A stretch of DNA of 64,000 nt from Mercurialis annua (taxonomy: Eukaryota; Streptophyta; Magnoliopsida; Malpighiales; Euphorbiaceae): assembly GCF_937616625.2 (NCBI RefSeq), contig NC_065570.1, forward strand, positions 4,164,001-4,228,000, given 5' to 3'. Shown piece by piece: positions 11,341-22,016 of this stretch (within the stretch, counting starts at the first letter, position 1; every line of letters begins with the position of its first letter). Under the pieces are notes generated by a model. That model had not been told where the DNA came from. It made no database searches and saw only the letters and a list, made by a program, of their open reading frames with translations. The position numbers were made by a program, and so were the translations under genes.

Positions 11341-13165
11341 ATGGGAAGAGGAAAGTTCAAAGGCAAACCTACCGGCCAGCGCCACTTCTCTACTCCTGAG
11401 GAGATGCGTAAGAATTTGTTTGACCTAATTTTAGATTTTATAATTAATTCATATAATTCATTGATTATTATTATTATTTTAGAATTGGTTAGTGTTTTTA
11501 ATTTGGATTATAATTCATTAATTGAAAATACTGCTGTTATTTTTGTGAACAAATTTTGAGAAGATTTTACCATATTGTGTGATAATTTTAGCTTAATATT
11601 GATTTTATTTTGTTTTGTGATATGTAATTGCAGTTGCTGGTACCTCGAGGCGTCCGCGAACATTTAAAAGGGTCTGTTATTTTATCTGCAATAATTTTAT
11701 AGCTTCCTTGTATGAGTTGTTTTATTGAGTATCTGTATGGTGTTTAATTCAGTTTATTCTATTAGGAAGAAGCTGAACATAAGGAGGAAGATCCTGAGGT
11801 AGAATCCGAGGAGGAGTCGGAAGAAGAAAAATCTGATGATGATCAAGATGTTAGTAAATTATGTTATTATAATACATTGATTGTGTTCTTTTTAATATCT
11901 TAGTTTGGTTTGTCGGGATTGCTTACTCATTTATATGGAATTGAATGAATTTGTTGTCTGTTAATGTTAGCAAAAGAGGAAGGGAACTCAAGGTCTTATT
12001 CAGATTGAGAACCCTAATCTTGCAAAGCCAAAGAATGTGAAAGCTAGGGAAATTGATGTAAGTTTGGGAAATTTAGTTGCTTATGTGGTATTTTAGTCAT
12101 TAAGTTCTATCGGAAAGTAATAATATTTTTTGTATTGTAGATTACCAAAACAACTGAGCTTTCAAGGCGTGAAAGGTTGGTAAATGATTTAACATTCTAC
12201 TGCAGTTCACTGTTCCTAAGCATCAAATGAGAATTTGTCAATATTTATTAAATTGTAACACATTGATATTACGAATAGTATCCTGCTTCAGGAGAATTTT
12301 AGTTAACTATATCTCCTTTATATTGTCGGCAGGGAGGAATTAGAGAAACAAAGAGCTCATGAGCGATACATGAGGCTGCAAGAACAAGGAAAGACTGAAC
12401 AAGCTAGGAAAGATTTAGGCAAGTATTCATATTTTCATCAATTTTTTGGAGTGTTTCTTTTAGTATTGAAATAACAGAAGGATATTGATTTTCAACCATG
12501 TACAATGGGAACTTTTTTGAAGTAGTATGTCGTTTAGTAAGCATCATCATTATCATCATCATCATCATCATCATCCTTGTCGATGGTGTGACGGTCAAAA
12601 TTGAATGGAAAAATTCATGGCAAAAGACACTTAAGGGAGTGTAAAAATAATCTAAAGATTTCACTTAGAGCTACTTATAATCTAATGTTAATTTAAATAT
12701 CCTAGTATCTATTTCTGACACTAAGGTGCATATCTAATCTGCTTTATATTCAATGCTCATATTTAGCAGCTCTGGTTAAATATGGTCTTTTTGCCAGATT
12801 TACTGGTCATGAAAAATCCCAAAGGAACTATCCGTCTTCGTCTCATTTGAACCGTTAATGTTATGCATTTTTTGTTGATTTCTGCTCTAATTTATACCAG
12901 TTCTTTTTGGAATTGCCTTGTGTTCTCTCTTTTTTGGCCCGTATTCTCTAATTAAATTCCCTAACTTTTGTTTCTTATTGTCTATGCAGATCGTCTAACT
13001 CTTATTCGTCAGCAAAGGGCAGAAGCTGCTAAAAAGCGGGAAGAAGAAAAGGCTGGTACGTACAAGAGACTTGTATGAATTATGAGCTTTTTCTTATATT
13101 CTTAAGTTGACAAAACTTCTATTATTTCAGCCAAAGATTTGAAGAAGGCTGATGCGCGAAAATAA
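11341..13165 (+). CDS. PDAP1: 28-kDa heat- and acid-stable phosphoprotein family (PDAP1/HASPP28)
   Basis: Eight exons join to 165 residues: 11341-11407, 11634-11671, 11766-11849, 11971-12057, 12141-12175, 12333-12418, 12990-13055, 13131-13165. The product starts MGRGKFKGKPTGQRHFST, then has an Arg-rich patch, a long acidic run (exon 3, Glu/Asp), and a Lys/Glu-rich coiled C-terminal half with ERYMRLQEQGKTEQARKDL, the signature of this family. In animals the protein binds PDGF and is an RNA-associated phosphoprotein; the plant role is unknown. Intron 6 has a GC donor (AG|GCAAGT at 12419) and an AG acceptor at 12988-12989; no in-frame GT donor fits. All other introns are GT-AG. Degenerate copies of exons 3-5 and of the 3' region lie at 15019-15727 and 18853-18958. 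Confidence 0.92.
12541..12574. repeat. CAT trinucleotide microsatellite in intron 6
   Basis: About ten ATC/CAT units with one interruption (CATTAT), inside the GC-AG intron of the PDAP1-type gene. Confidence 0.85.
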
Positions 13166-14039
13166 TCTTTTCCGGGAAAATATCTTACAGAACAGCCAGT
13201 GCCCATCCTAAAACTAGTTATATTGGTAGTTGGTTTATACTTTTCTGTCCTGGCCAGAGTTTGTACCAGCTAAAAACTCTTGCTTATTTTCACAACTGGT
13301 TATCTTATTATGTTATAAAAAAGTAGATTTTTAGCGCTTTTAAGAATCTTCAACTTCTCAGTCTGTATTTAAATTTCTTACCTGGCCTCCGTTGAATGTT
13401 TTGGAGGAGAATTTGAATCAGTTTAGAACACCATTTTCTCTCCCATGTGCTGTGTTATAGGTTAGAACTGCCAAAGACATCAAGTTGTAATTTTTGTCGA
13501 ATGGTTGTGGTGATGAAATTTATACTGGAAGGGTAAACTGATGGGGACTGTAGCCTATATTATCATCTCCATTAAAGCAAGTTTCCTGTAATTTCTGTCT
13601 CCCATGTTCCTTGCAGTAAAAGCAAGTAAAACCGTGGGGAGATTGTGAGAATACCTTCAAATGTATTATCAGGTATGCATCTTTGGATATAAAAATCTAT
13701 TGACCCGGCTGCTGCTTTTAAATACAAATGTGTAGCTCATCTTATTAATTATTCAATCTAAATAAGTGTAAAATTTGCTGGCCGGTCAGCCCCTACAATA
13801 TAGGATACTAGTAGCAAATGGTAAATTGGTTTTAGTTGCATGCTTACTTGTTGCTTTCACCATTTAAAATTGGTAGAACTATTGATGGATTGTTATAGTA
13901 AAATGTACTAAAAAGATGCTATAAATTTGGCGCTACATTGAAAAAGGTTAACTTAATTAAGCTAAACAGATGGTCAGATAGGTAACTTTGTTTTATGAAA
14001 AACAAACTAAAACAGCAAGAAAACACAGTAACTACTCAT
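13166..14039. other. 3' region of the PDAP1-type gene and spacer
   Basis: Contains the 3' UTR and flank. Bases 13327-13429 are the source of, or sister to, the fragment at 18853-18958. No further gene seen. Confidence 0.5.
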
Positions 14040-14440
14040 GTACATGAGTCACTTCCTCAGCACTAAGACTCATCCTTTGGTCTTCACACCAAGCACTAGC
14101 AAACTGATCTAGGATCTCCTCCTCCAGCCAAACGTTTCCATACATAGAAGAGGAACCTGCTGCTAACAAGTGAGCAAGTTATCGTTGAAACACAATTGGT
14201 TGCGGACAAACCGTATCGCCCAACAAAGAACCCAGAAATATTCAATGTTTTCCTTCTCAAACTGCAGCCAATACAGACTTATCCAGTCTAGAAAGACGAT
14301 ATCCACATTACGAGTTGTACCTAGACCAAGAGCTCGAGCGAACCAAACACCACTAACCCAGCTATAAACTTTAAGAATATGATCGATTGTTTCCTCTCCC
14401 TGCATCTGGGGCAGCAGCTGTCACCGATCTTTGTTCTATG
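14040..14440 (-). pseudogene. LINE reverse-transcriptase remnant (zf-RVT region)
   Basis: On the minus strand CCPRC, then EETIDHILKVYSW and GVWFARALGL resemble the zinc-binding region downstream of plant LINE reverse transcriptases (CPxC, ET.DH, VW). The CPRC part and the EETIDH part are in different frames, so at least one frameshift is present. No RT core is seen. Confidence 0.6.
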
Positions 14441-14718
14441 ATTTAACGCACTCTTTGTGGTGAGGCTAATGCGGAGAATACACCAAATGAAATGTTTGAT
14501 TTTTAGCGGAATATTTAGCTGGTTGAGTTGGTTAAGCTAAATGCACCCACCAGAAATGTAATTTTGGAAGAGAAGAATTTGTAAGGTTGACTTGACTTTT
14601 AGGCAGAATTAAGTCTTTTGTGAATTCTCATCCTCATTTCCTTACGACCTATTGCTAAAGTTTTTCTATGTACCTGCTAGTTTCTGCTAGTCAGAATCAG
14701 TTTTGTGGGAATTATTAT

Positions 14719-14937
14719 ATGGAAGTGTATGCTGTTAGTTTGGTTGTGTTGCTTGCTCTTGCAGCTAGTCTTGATACAGGCTCTTGTGATGGTAGCACAA
14801 ATGTGTTACGTATTGAAAGTGAAAAACAAGCTCTTCTTCGTTTCAAACAACAGCTTATAGATCCTTCAGACCGATTAGCTTCTTGGTCTGCTTCAAAACT
14901 GGAGTGCTGCAATTGGACTGGAATTATCCATGATTGA
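14719..14937 (+). pseudogene. Truncated receptor-like protein, N-terminal part only
   Basis: Encodes signal peptide and the LRRNT_2 cap (SEKQALLRFKQQLIDPSDRL, CCNWTGI), nearly identical to the start of the intact gene at 16115. Its upstream flank from about 14500 matches about 15930-16114. After WTGIIHD the sequence switches to DNA matching a RAB GTPase exon and hits TGA at 14935, so no LRR repeats remain. A spliced rescue to the next receptor segment is not evident. It is a broken 5' duplicate. Confidence 0.88.
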
Positions 14938-14986
14938 TAACAGCTCGCAGGTGATGCAGGTACGCCTTGTTTCCTTTCAGCATGAT
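14935..14986 (-). pseudogene. RAB GTPase exon fragment, copy 1
   Basis: These 52 bases align without gaps to 22259-22310 in exon 2 of the RABA1-type gene (minus strand), with about five mismatches. The left junction lies in a short shared ATCC.TGAT string. Confidence 0.85.
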
Positions 14987-15018
14987 TTGTTTCTAACTTC
15001 CTGTATGATTTATTTCAG

Positions 15019-15727
15019 TGAGTATCTGTATGGTATATGTAATCCAGTTTATATATCTTTTATTCTATCAAGAAGAAGCTGAATTTAAAGAGGAAGAAGC
15101 TGAATATAAAGATGAAGATCCTGAGATTGAATCCGAAGAGGAGTCGGAAATCTGATGATGACCAAAATGTTAGTAAATTATGTTATTTTAATATAATGGT
15201 TGTATTTTTTTTAGTATCTTAGTTTGGTATATAGGAATTGCTTACTCACTTGAGTTTGGGATTAAATGATTTTGTTGTCAGTTAATGTTAGCAAAAGAGG
15301 AAAGGAACTCAAGGTCTTATTCAGATTGAGAACCATAACCTTGCAAAGCCAAAGAATGTGAAAGCTAGGGAAATTGATGTAAGTTTGGGAGCTATAGACG
15401 CTTATGTAGTGTTTTAGTCATTAAGTTTTATCGGAAAGTAACACTGTTTTATTATTATAGATTAGCTAAATAACTGAGCTTTCAAGGGGTGAAAGGTTGG
15501 TAAATGATTTAACATTCTACTGCAGATTAGCTAAAAATTCATATGTAGCAGTTCTGGTTGAATATGCAAGGTCTTTTTGTAAGCTTTAGTGGTCATGAAA
15601 AATCCCAAAGGAACCATTTTTTTGTCTGCGTCTCATTTGAACCGTTAACGCTATGCATTTCTTGTTGATTTCTGCTTTGGTTTATACCAATTCTTCTTGG
15701 AATTGCCTTGTATTTTCTCTTTTTTGG
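15019..15727 (+). pseudogene. Degenerate PDAP1-type gene fragment (exons 3-5)
   Basis: Collinear with the gene at 11341. 15019-15195 matches the end of intron 2, exon 3 and the start of intron 3; 15270-15530 matches exons 4-5; 15530-15727 matches intron 6 (about 12762-12935), skipping exon 6. Damage is clear: the exon 3 acceptor AG is shifted, the acidic run lost 8 nt (frameshift), the exon 5 equivalent begins with an in-frame TAA, and exons 1, 2, 6, 7 and 8 are missing. Confidence 0.88.
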
Positions 15728-16114
15728 TGAGAGTAACGGTAAGCTAAGGTACAAGTTTCAGGTCTGTCATTAAATATTGAAGAGTTATGGTAAATTGGTT
15801 TTCATTGCTTGATAAATTGGTCAACGTTAATTAGTTTTAATTGCATGACCAGTTCTGCACATATTGCTAGTCTCTGCATAGGATAGAGTCCAGTCAGGTG
15901 AAAATGACCCCATTGATTTTTAGCAACGAAGCAGCTCAGCACCTACCAGAAATGATTTTTAAAAAAAAATTAATATCTAAGGTTGACTTGATTTGTAGAC
16001 AGAAATAAGTCTTTGGTGAATTTTCATCCACATTTCCTTACAACCTATTGCTGAAGTTGCTCTATGTACAGCTAGTCTCTACTAGTCTGAATCAGTTTTT
16101 TTGGGTATTATTCT

Positions 16115-18361
16115 ATGGAAGTGTATGCTGTTAGTTTGCTTGTGTTCCTTGCTCTTGCAGCTATTCTTGATACAGGCTCTTGTGATGGTAGCACAAATGT
16201 GTCATGTATTGAAAGTGAAAAACAAGCTCTTCTTCGTTTCAAACAAGGACTTATAGATCCTTTAGAACGATTATCATCTTGGTCTGCATCTAATAAACTG
16301 GAGTGCTGCAATTGGACTGGAATCATCTGTGACAAGTTAACCGGCCATGTCAAAGAGCTCCACCTCGATAATCCGTACACTAATTGGGAAAGGCAGATGG
16401 AGAGTGAAGCATTGGCGAGATCAGAGCTTCAAGGTAACATTAGCGCTTCATTGCTTGATTTGAAGTATCTGAGTTACTTAGATTTGAGTTTTAATGATTT
16501 TGGTGGAATTCCAATTCCCAGCTTCATAGGTTCTCTATTGAGTTTGACGTATCTTGATCTTTCTAAAGCTGGATTTGAGGGATTAATACCTTACCAACTA
16601 GGAAATCTTATCAATTTGAGCTTACTCCGTGTTCCAGTTTCTTATTATCGAGCGAATCTGCACGTTGAGAATCTGAATTGGCTTTCTAATTTATCATCAC
16701 TTGTGCATCTAGATATGAGTGGGGTGAACCTGAGTGCAGCATCAGACTCATTACAGATAATAAACAAGCTCCCATCTTTAATAGAATTACACTTGTCTAA
16801 TTGTGGTCTTGTTCTTATGCCTTCTTTGTCCCTCGTTAACCTTACTTCTCTTCAAATCCTTGAGATTTCATACAGCTATAATTTTGGATCTTCAATACCC
16901 AAATGGATTTTTTCTCTTAGTAATCTTATTTCTCTCAGCTTGGATCATAATTACTTTGAAGGTCCAATTCCCAACAGTTTTTCAAACTTGACTTCCCTTA
17001 AAATCCTTGATCTTTCTAGTAATGGCCTCACTGCTTCATTACCTGATTCGTTGTTTAATCTTGAAGGCCTAGTCTCTCTAAATTTGGAATTTAATAGTTT
17101 TGGGGATGGAATTCCCTATGGCTTGAAAAACTTGACTGCTCTTAGAAATCTTGTACTTGGTAACATTGATTTTGCGCCTGACACCATTCCTGAATGGCTG
17201 TATAGCCTTCAAGATATTGAGTACCTAGATCTCCGTAATACTAATCTGCAGGGGGAAATCTCGAACGCCATTCAAAATATGACTTCTCTAGTTGGGCTTG
17301 AGTTGTCAAACAACAAGCTTGAAGGGACACTTCCAAGAACCTCTATCGGATATCTGAATCGCCTGCGGTCGCTTCACTTGCGTAACAACAGCCTCTTCGG
17401 AGAAATTCCTGAGACTCTTGCGAATTGTAAACAGTTAGTGACTCTGGATCTCGGATTGAACAATTTTTTCGGAAATATACCAGCATGGCTAGGTAGTAGT
17501 CTTTCAAATCTGATGGTTCTCGATCTCGGTTCAAATAAGTTCAACGGTGAGATTCCTCCAGAAATTTGTCACCTAACTTCTCTTCAAATTGTGGATCTTG
17601 CAGACAACAATCTATCTGGTTCAATACCTCGATGCCTCAACAATCTCACAGCCATGATTGATAATCCACATTCATACTACCAACTTTTTCATTCCTTGAG
17701 CTTCGGAAATTTTATGGACGAAGCATTGGTGGTGATGAAAGGAAGGGAGGCTCAATACGACACAGTTTTGACAATGGTAACTAACCTAGACTTTTCGAGC
17801 AACAAGTTATCAGGGGAAATTCCAGAGGAGATCACTGCTCTAGTGGAGTTAATAGGATTAAATCTGTCAGGAAATTATCTGACAGGAGAAATCCCAAAAA
17901 ACACGGGTAATATGCAAAAACTAGAATCAGTCGACTTATCAAGAAATCAGATTTCCGGAAATATTCCTCCAAGCTTGTCTCGTCTGATCATCCTAAGTTA
18001 CTTAGATTTGTCGTACAATAATCTGTCAGGACAAATATTACACAGCACTCAGCTTCAAACCTTTCCTGCATCTAGGTTTATAGGTAATAGGCTCTGTGGA
18101 CCTCCATTGACAGAGAATTGGAGTAGCGAAATTACGTGTCCAGATGATGAGAGTGGAAGTGAAAATGCAGAAAGTGGAAGTGAAGAGGAAGGATATTTTG
18201 TGAGTATGGCATTTGGATTTGGAATGGCATTTGGTTTCTGGTGGATTTTATGTCCGTTGCTCTTTAGCCGGAGATGGAGATATTCCTATTATGCTTTCTT
18301 GAATAGGATGTGGAACAGTCTATATATAAAGTTCGCCATTGCACGTCGTGGTAACATATAG
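16115..18361 (+). CDS. Leucine-rich-repeat receptor-like protein (RLP, no kinase)
   Basis: A 748-residue single-exon plasma-membrane receptor-like protein of the EIX/Cf type, a class used in pathogen and elicitor perception. The order is: signal peptide (about 1-23), LRRNT_2 cap with ESEKQALLRFKQGLIDP and paired CC of CCNWTGI, about 20 extracellular LRRs with LDLS and G.IP consensus, an island near the run DEALVVMKGREAQYD, four more LRRs, then LCGPPL and an acidic juxtamembrane stretch. One span at about 693-716 contains GFGMAFGF (GxxxG-type), followed by a short basic tail. No kinase domain. Known members signal through SOBIR1/BAK1 co-receptors (family knowledge). It is shorter than many EIX-type proteins, which have around 900-1000 residues, so it may have lost repeats. 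It lies inside duplicated PDAP1- and RAB-derived DNA. The first ATG after a stop was used as start. Confidence 0.92.
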   Translation: MEVYAVSLLVFLALAAILDTGSCDGSTNVSCIESEKQALLRFKQGLIDPLERLSSWSASNKLECCNWTGIICDKLTGHVKELHLDNPYTNWERQMESEALARSELQGNISASLLDLKYLSYLDLSFNDFGGIPIPSFIGSLLSLTYLDLSKAGFEGLIPYQLGNLINLSLLRVPVSYYRANLHVENLNWLSNLSSLVHLDMSGVNLSAASDSLQIINKLPSLIELHLSNCGLVLMPSLSLVNLTSLQILEISYSYNFGSSIPKWIFSLSNLISLSLDHNYFEGPIPNSFSNLTSLKILDLSSNGLTASLPDSLFNLEGLVSLNLEFNSFGDGIPYGLKNLTALRNLVLGNIDFAPDTIPEWLYSLQDIEYLDLRNTNLQGEISNAIQNMTSLVGLELSNNKLEGTLPRTSIGYLNRLRSLHLRNNSLFGEIPETLANCKQLVTLDLGLNNFFGNIPAWLGSSLSNLMVLDLGSNKFNGEIPPEICHLTSLQIVDLADNNLSGSIPRCLNNLTAMIDNPHSYYQLFHSLSFGNFMDEALVVMKGREAQYDTVLTMVTNLDFSSNKLSGEIPEEITALVELIGLNLSGNYLTGEIPKNTGNMQKLESVDLSRNQISGNIPPSLSRLIILSYLDLSYNNLSGQILHSTQLQTFPASRFIGNRLCGPPLTENWSSEITCPDDESGSENAESGSEEEGYFVSMAFGFGMAFGFWWILCPLLFSRRWRYSYYAFLNRMWNSLYIKFAIARRGNI

Positions 18362-18480
18362 CTTTGTTGTTTTTAGTATTTGTAATTAATTACTGGAATG
18401 AGTATTCTTGTTTGATGTTTGACAGGCCTGGTGGTACTATAATTCATTCAGAATAAGCATGAATAAGTCTACAAATTCTT

Positions 18481-18790
18481 AAAAAGTAGAGTTTTTAAAT
18501 GAATTTATAAGTATATCAAAGGCAACTATATTTATTTACGTTAGGCTTTGTCAAGCTTGTACATATGGTTATTGAATCATGATCAATTCCTTCCACACAG
18601 ATGCCAAAAGAAAATGCACCTCACTCACACTCACTACAGTGATGGGTTTGTTTTCTGCAGAAGCCAAAACAAAGCTGAAAAATGAAGATCACTCTCTGGA
18701 TCATTGGTATAAATTTAATTTTTTCTATAGCTTTTATTATATAGTTTTATAAATGAGTTTTGTTCTCTTAGTAATCTGATCTTATAAATG
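18481..18790 (+). repeat. Segment duplicated from RAB 3' flank
   Basis: Collinear but gapped similarity to 21152-21490, including TATGGTTATTGA.TCATGAT, the CACTACAG.GATGG string and TATAGTTTTATAAAT. The identity, roughly three quarters by eye, indicates an old duplication. Confidence 0.75.
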
Positions 18791-18810
18791 AGTCCTGTAT
18801 CGTTTTATAA

Positions 18811-18841
18811 ATGAAAAAGGCGTTCTCGCGTTCTGCAAATG
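18811..18841 (-). pseudogene. RAB GTPase exon fragment, copy 2
   Basis: 31 bases match 22213-22243 in RAB exon 2 with four transitions. It joins directly to the duplicated RAB 3' flank on its left. In the source gene this piece lies only 15 bases from the piece copied at 14935, but here the two flank opposite sides of the receptor gene. Confidence 0.75.
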
Positions 18842-18852
18842 TAAATGAGTAG

Positions 18853-18958
18853 ATATTTGTAGTGCATTTAAATCTTCGACTTCTCAATCTGTGTTTAAAT
18901 GTCTTATCATGGCTTCTGTTGAATGTTTCGGAGGAGAATTTGAATGATCAATTTAGAA
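18853..18958 (+). pseudogene. PDAP1-type gene 3' region fragment
   Basis: Matches 13327-13429, including GTTGAATGTTT.GGAGGAGAA. It completes the mosaic of PDAP1 pieces on both sides of the receptor gene. Confidence 0.85.
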
Positions 18959-19678
18959 GTGTATATGAAATGCAACTAACTTCATATACCACTCTAAATT
19001 TATTTTGTTGTTGATGGTAGCTGTCTTTAATTTTTTTTTTATTGCTTTAATTTCATAATATTTCATAAATAGGCAAATATTTTTTATTTTTGTTCTTCAT
19101 AGATAGACGAAGCATAGATTGAAAACCTTTCAACAATAAAGATGAAATTGTTTATAAGCTATAATAATTTTTAAAAAATTATTTTTTATTATTTATTGTT
19201 TTTTTTGTGATAGTTTATTATTTTTTTTTATAAAAGGTTTGTTGTCCTTATTTTATGAAGAGATTGTGACGTGGTGGTTGAGTCAAATGTTATGACAGTA
19301 GAATTTGATATCATAATTCAGTTTGCGGAGGTTGAAATAATTTGATCGAATATCGAACTTTATTACTGAAACAGTTGATAATTCATTTTTTTTATTTTAT
19401 AGGTAGATATACAAATCAAACAACAAAAATTAGCGTAAATTGTCTGTTTCATGTTAGATCATCGGATTTAATTTTAATTCTTTTTTATAAATATAACTGT
19501 TTTCGATTCGATTCAATGAAATTTGAGGAATTTAAAAAAAAAATATACATCATTCCATTAAAGAAAGTTCAAATATATAAAATGTCACAAAAATTTACAT
19601 TTAGCCCAAATTCTAAATACAAATAAATACAGCAGCAATAACTATAAGCACCGATCCATAACATTTAGCTCAACAAAA
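18959..19678. other. AT-rich spacer
   Basis: Very T-rich. No supported gene; short open frames here look accidental. Confidence 0.4.
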
Positions 19679-20032
19679 ATGGCGGATAATCATACCCCTC
19701 AAAATCCCCCTTCTTCTTCTAAAGTTCCAACTGAAATCAAAAATGGTACTACCAACACCAACACTAACAGTTACACAAACTTTTCGGGGCAACGTGGCAA
19801 CTACCCTAACCCACCCGAATCAGCAAACCCGGACCCGGCAACACTGAGAGAGCAATGGAGGTTTGCAATCAAACAGTACAGCAGATGGTATTCCCACGCT
19901 TGGGGCACCGCAATTTTCGCGGGTCTATCTTTTTTTGCTCTGGGTTGGATTATTAAAGGCTCCAATCCATTACCCTCCTTCTCCAAGAGTCATGATTCTA
20001 CTGAAGATGACAATAACAACAAAAGCAAATAA
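19679..20032 (+). CDS. Small conserved plant membrane protein, function unknown
   Basis: 117 residues in one coding exon. The N-terminal half is disordered and Asn/Thr/Pro-rich. A conserved block LREQWRFAIKQYSRWYSHAW follows and leads into one predicted membrane span, TAIFAGLSFFALGWIIKG, at about residues 77-94. The tail is short, acidic and Lys-rich. I recall the WYSHAWGTAI..GLSFFALGW pattern from uncharacterised plant proteins but know no function. A consensus donor GTAAGT at 20041, eight bases past the stop, and an acceptor TTGCAG at 20935-20940 suggest an intron of about 900 nt in the 3' UTR; this is inference. The donor is close to the stop, so it would not be expected to trigger decay. 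Confidence 0.82.
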   Translation: MADNHTPQNPPSSSKVPTEIKNGTTNTNTNSYTNFSGQRGNYPNPPESANPDPATLREQWRFAIKQYSRWYSHAWGTAIFAGLSFFALGWIIKGSNPLPSFSKSHDSTEDDNNNKSK

Positions 20033-20427
20033 TATTATATGTAAGTCTCATTTTAATGTGTTTTTTTAATTATAGTAATTAATTGGCTGTGAATTCCATA
20101 ATTTGAAGTTGTTGAATGCCAATTACTCAAATTAGTGCTCTGTTTAATGCCATTAGCTGAGCTTATGATCATTTAACCCTAAACCCTAGTAGTATATGCT
20201 TATCTTTTCGATTCGTGATTAGCTGAGTATTATTGCTTAAAGGTTTAGATATTAGCATTACTTCAGTTTTTTTTATGTAATGTGTTGATGTTTTGAGTAG
20301 CCCTACTGTGGAAAATATTACTTTTTTACTTTATTTAAATTAGCAGCGGAATATAATCGATAAAGTTTTCAGTTCATCATCTTTATCGACACCTCACGAA
20401 TGAATAAAAGTAGCAATGTTCCCTTCA

Positions 20428-20589
20428 ATCCTTTGTCTAAGTTGTAGCTAGCTTATGTTGAGGTGTTCTCTCTCGAGTAAGAGTAGCAGCGGGGAAAGAC
20501 ATAGATTGATCCTTTGTCTAAGTTGGAGCTAGCCTATGTTCAGGTGTTATCTCTCGAATAAGAGTAGCAGCGGGGAAAGATATAGATTG
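20428..20589 (+). repeat. Two tandem 81-bp units
   Basis: Unit 1 starts ATCCTTTGTCTAAGTTG at 20428 and unit 2 at 20509. They differ by a few bases and both contain AGAGTAGCAGCGGGGAAAGA. They lie in the inferred 3' UTR intron. Confidence 0.9.
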
Positions 20590-22016
20590 TCGGAATAAGA
20601 GGCAAAACTTTTCGACTGGTTAGATTAGAATGAGGGAGGAAAGAAAGAAATAGAACCGTGCCTTATTAAATTAAGCCAGTAAAAAGGATTAGTCTCACGA
20701 AATCTTTTTCTTTCAGTTGATGATATTTTAGTTTGTTAAATTATTTTTACAAAAAATTAAATAAATTGGTGGTCATCATTGGTTCTGTTTTGCCTATTTT
20801 TTGCTGAATGTTTGATGCAAAACATTAGTATTACTGAGTATATAATATATGCTGCACCTCTTAGCCTTTGTTGTCAGCCATAATATTTTGTTGATCGAAT
20901 AATTGGTGATTTTGATGTTCATTTTGATTGTTTGTTGCAGGCTGAAAAATTATTTTCTGTCATGTGATCATTGATGAGACTATATGTGTTTATATTCTCC
21001 CTTTAAAATTTTGTAGTAACTGATTTTCATCGAATCTCTTCATTCACCTATTGTGACCAAAAACTAATCTTTCTTTTGATTTAATTCTACATTAAAATTC
21101 ATTTATTTGGCAAATGAATTATTGGATAAACTTGATTAAATTTGCATAATTTAAAAAAAACAGTGTTTTTAAATGAATTTCTAAACATACCAAATACAAT
21201 TATATTTATTTACAAATAAATTACAAATGGTTCATGATAGTTATCAAATTTACTTTAGGCATCGTGGAGTTCATATAAACTACAATATGGTTATTGATTC
21301 ATGATAAATTCCTTCCCGGCAGATGCTGAAAGAAAGATGGAGATTACTCACTACAGCGATGGATTCCTTTCCGCAGACAACCAAAATAACACTGAAGATC
21401 GCTCTTTGAATCATCGGGTATGCAGCTAATGTTTTCTGTAGCTTTTGTTGCTGTATAGTTTTATAAATAAGTCCTGTTGTTTCTTTGTAATCTGGTATTA
21501 TCAAATTGTGTCCGGTGTGTTTAGGCTCTCCTTGATAATCCGCTCTTAAGTTTGCTTTGGTATGTCCAGAATAATTCACTTTCGTGCTTGTAAAATAACA
21601 TTTTGTGCAAGGAAATTGAAAAATAGCCGATGTGTAATTCATCAGCCGATATTGAAAAACCTGCTATGGACCAATTCAACATCTTCTTCAGAATTTTGAA
21701 ACTTGTTTATTCATGTGCTAGTTACAGAAATAAGTAGAAGAAGAACAAGATTGTGTTATATAGTCTAAATATAAAAACAATATAAGATAAAGACACAAAC
21801 AACCAAACTGAACATTAAACTGCAACAATTGATTATCAAAGTAGTACAAAGGGGGAAAAAGTAGTTCACAACTTATATATAACAAGGTAATTAAACTGCA
21901 TATTCATCTTATCATATCCTACATATTTTAGCTAACAGGTCCTGTTTAATTTTTAGCACATAAACTATAAACAGTTAATTTTTTTTCTTTGAGATAGTAT
22001 TTCACGTTGCCGTAGT
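20590..22016. other. Spacer between small membrane protein and RAB genes
   Basis: No coding region seen. 21152-21490 is the partner of the duplicated segment at 18481. The part near 21700-22016 is probably the RAB 3' UTR. Confidence 0.45.
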
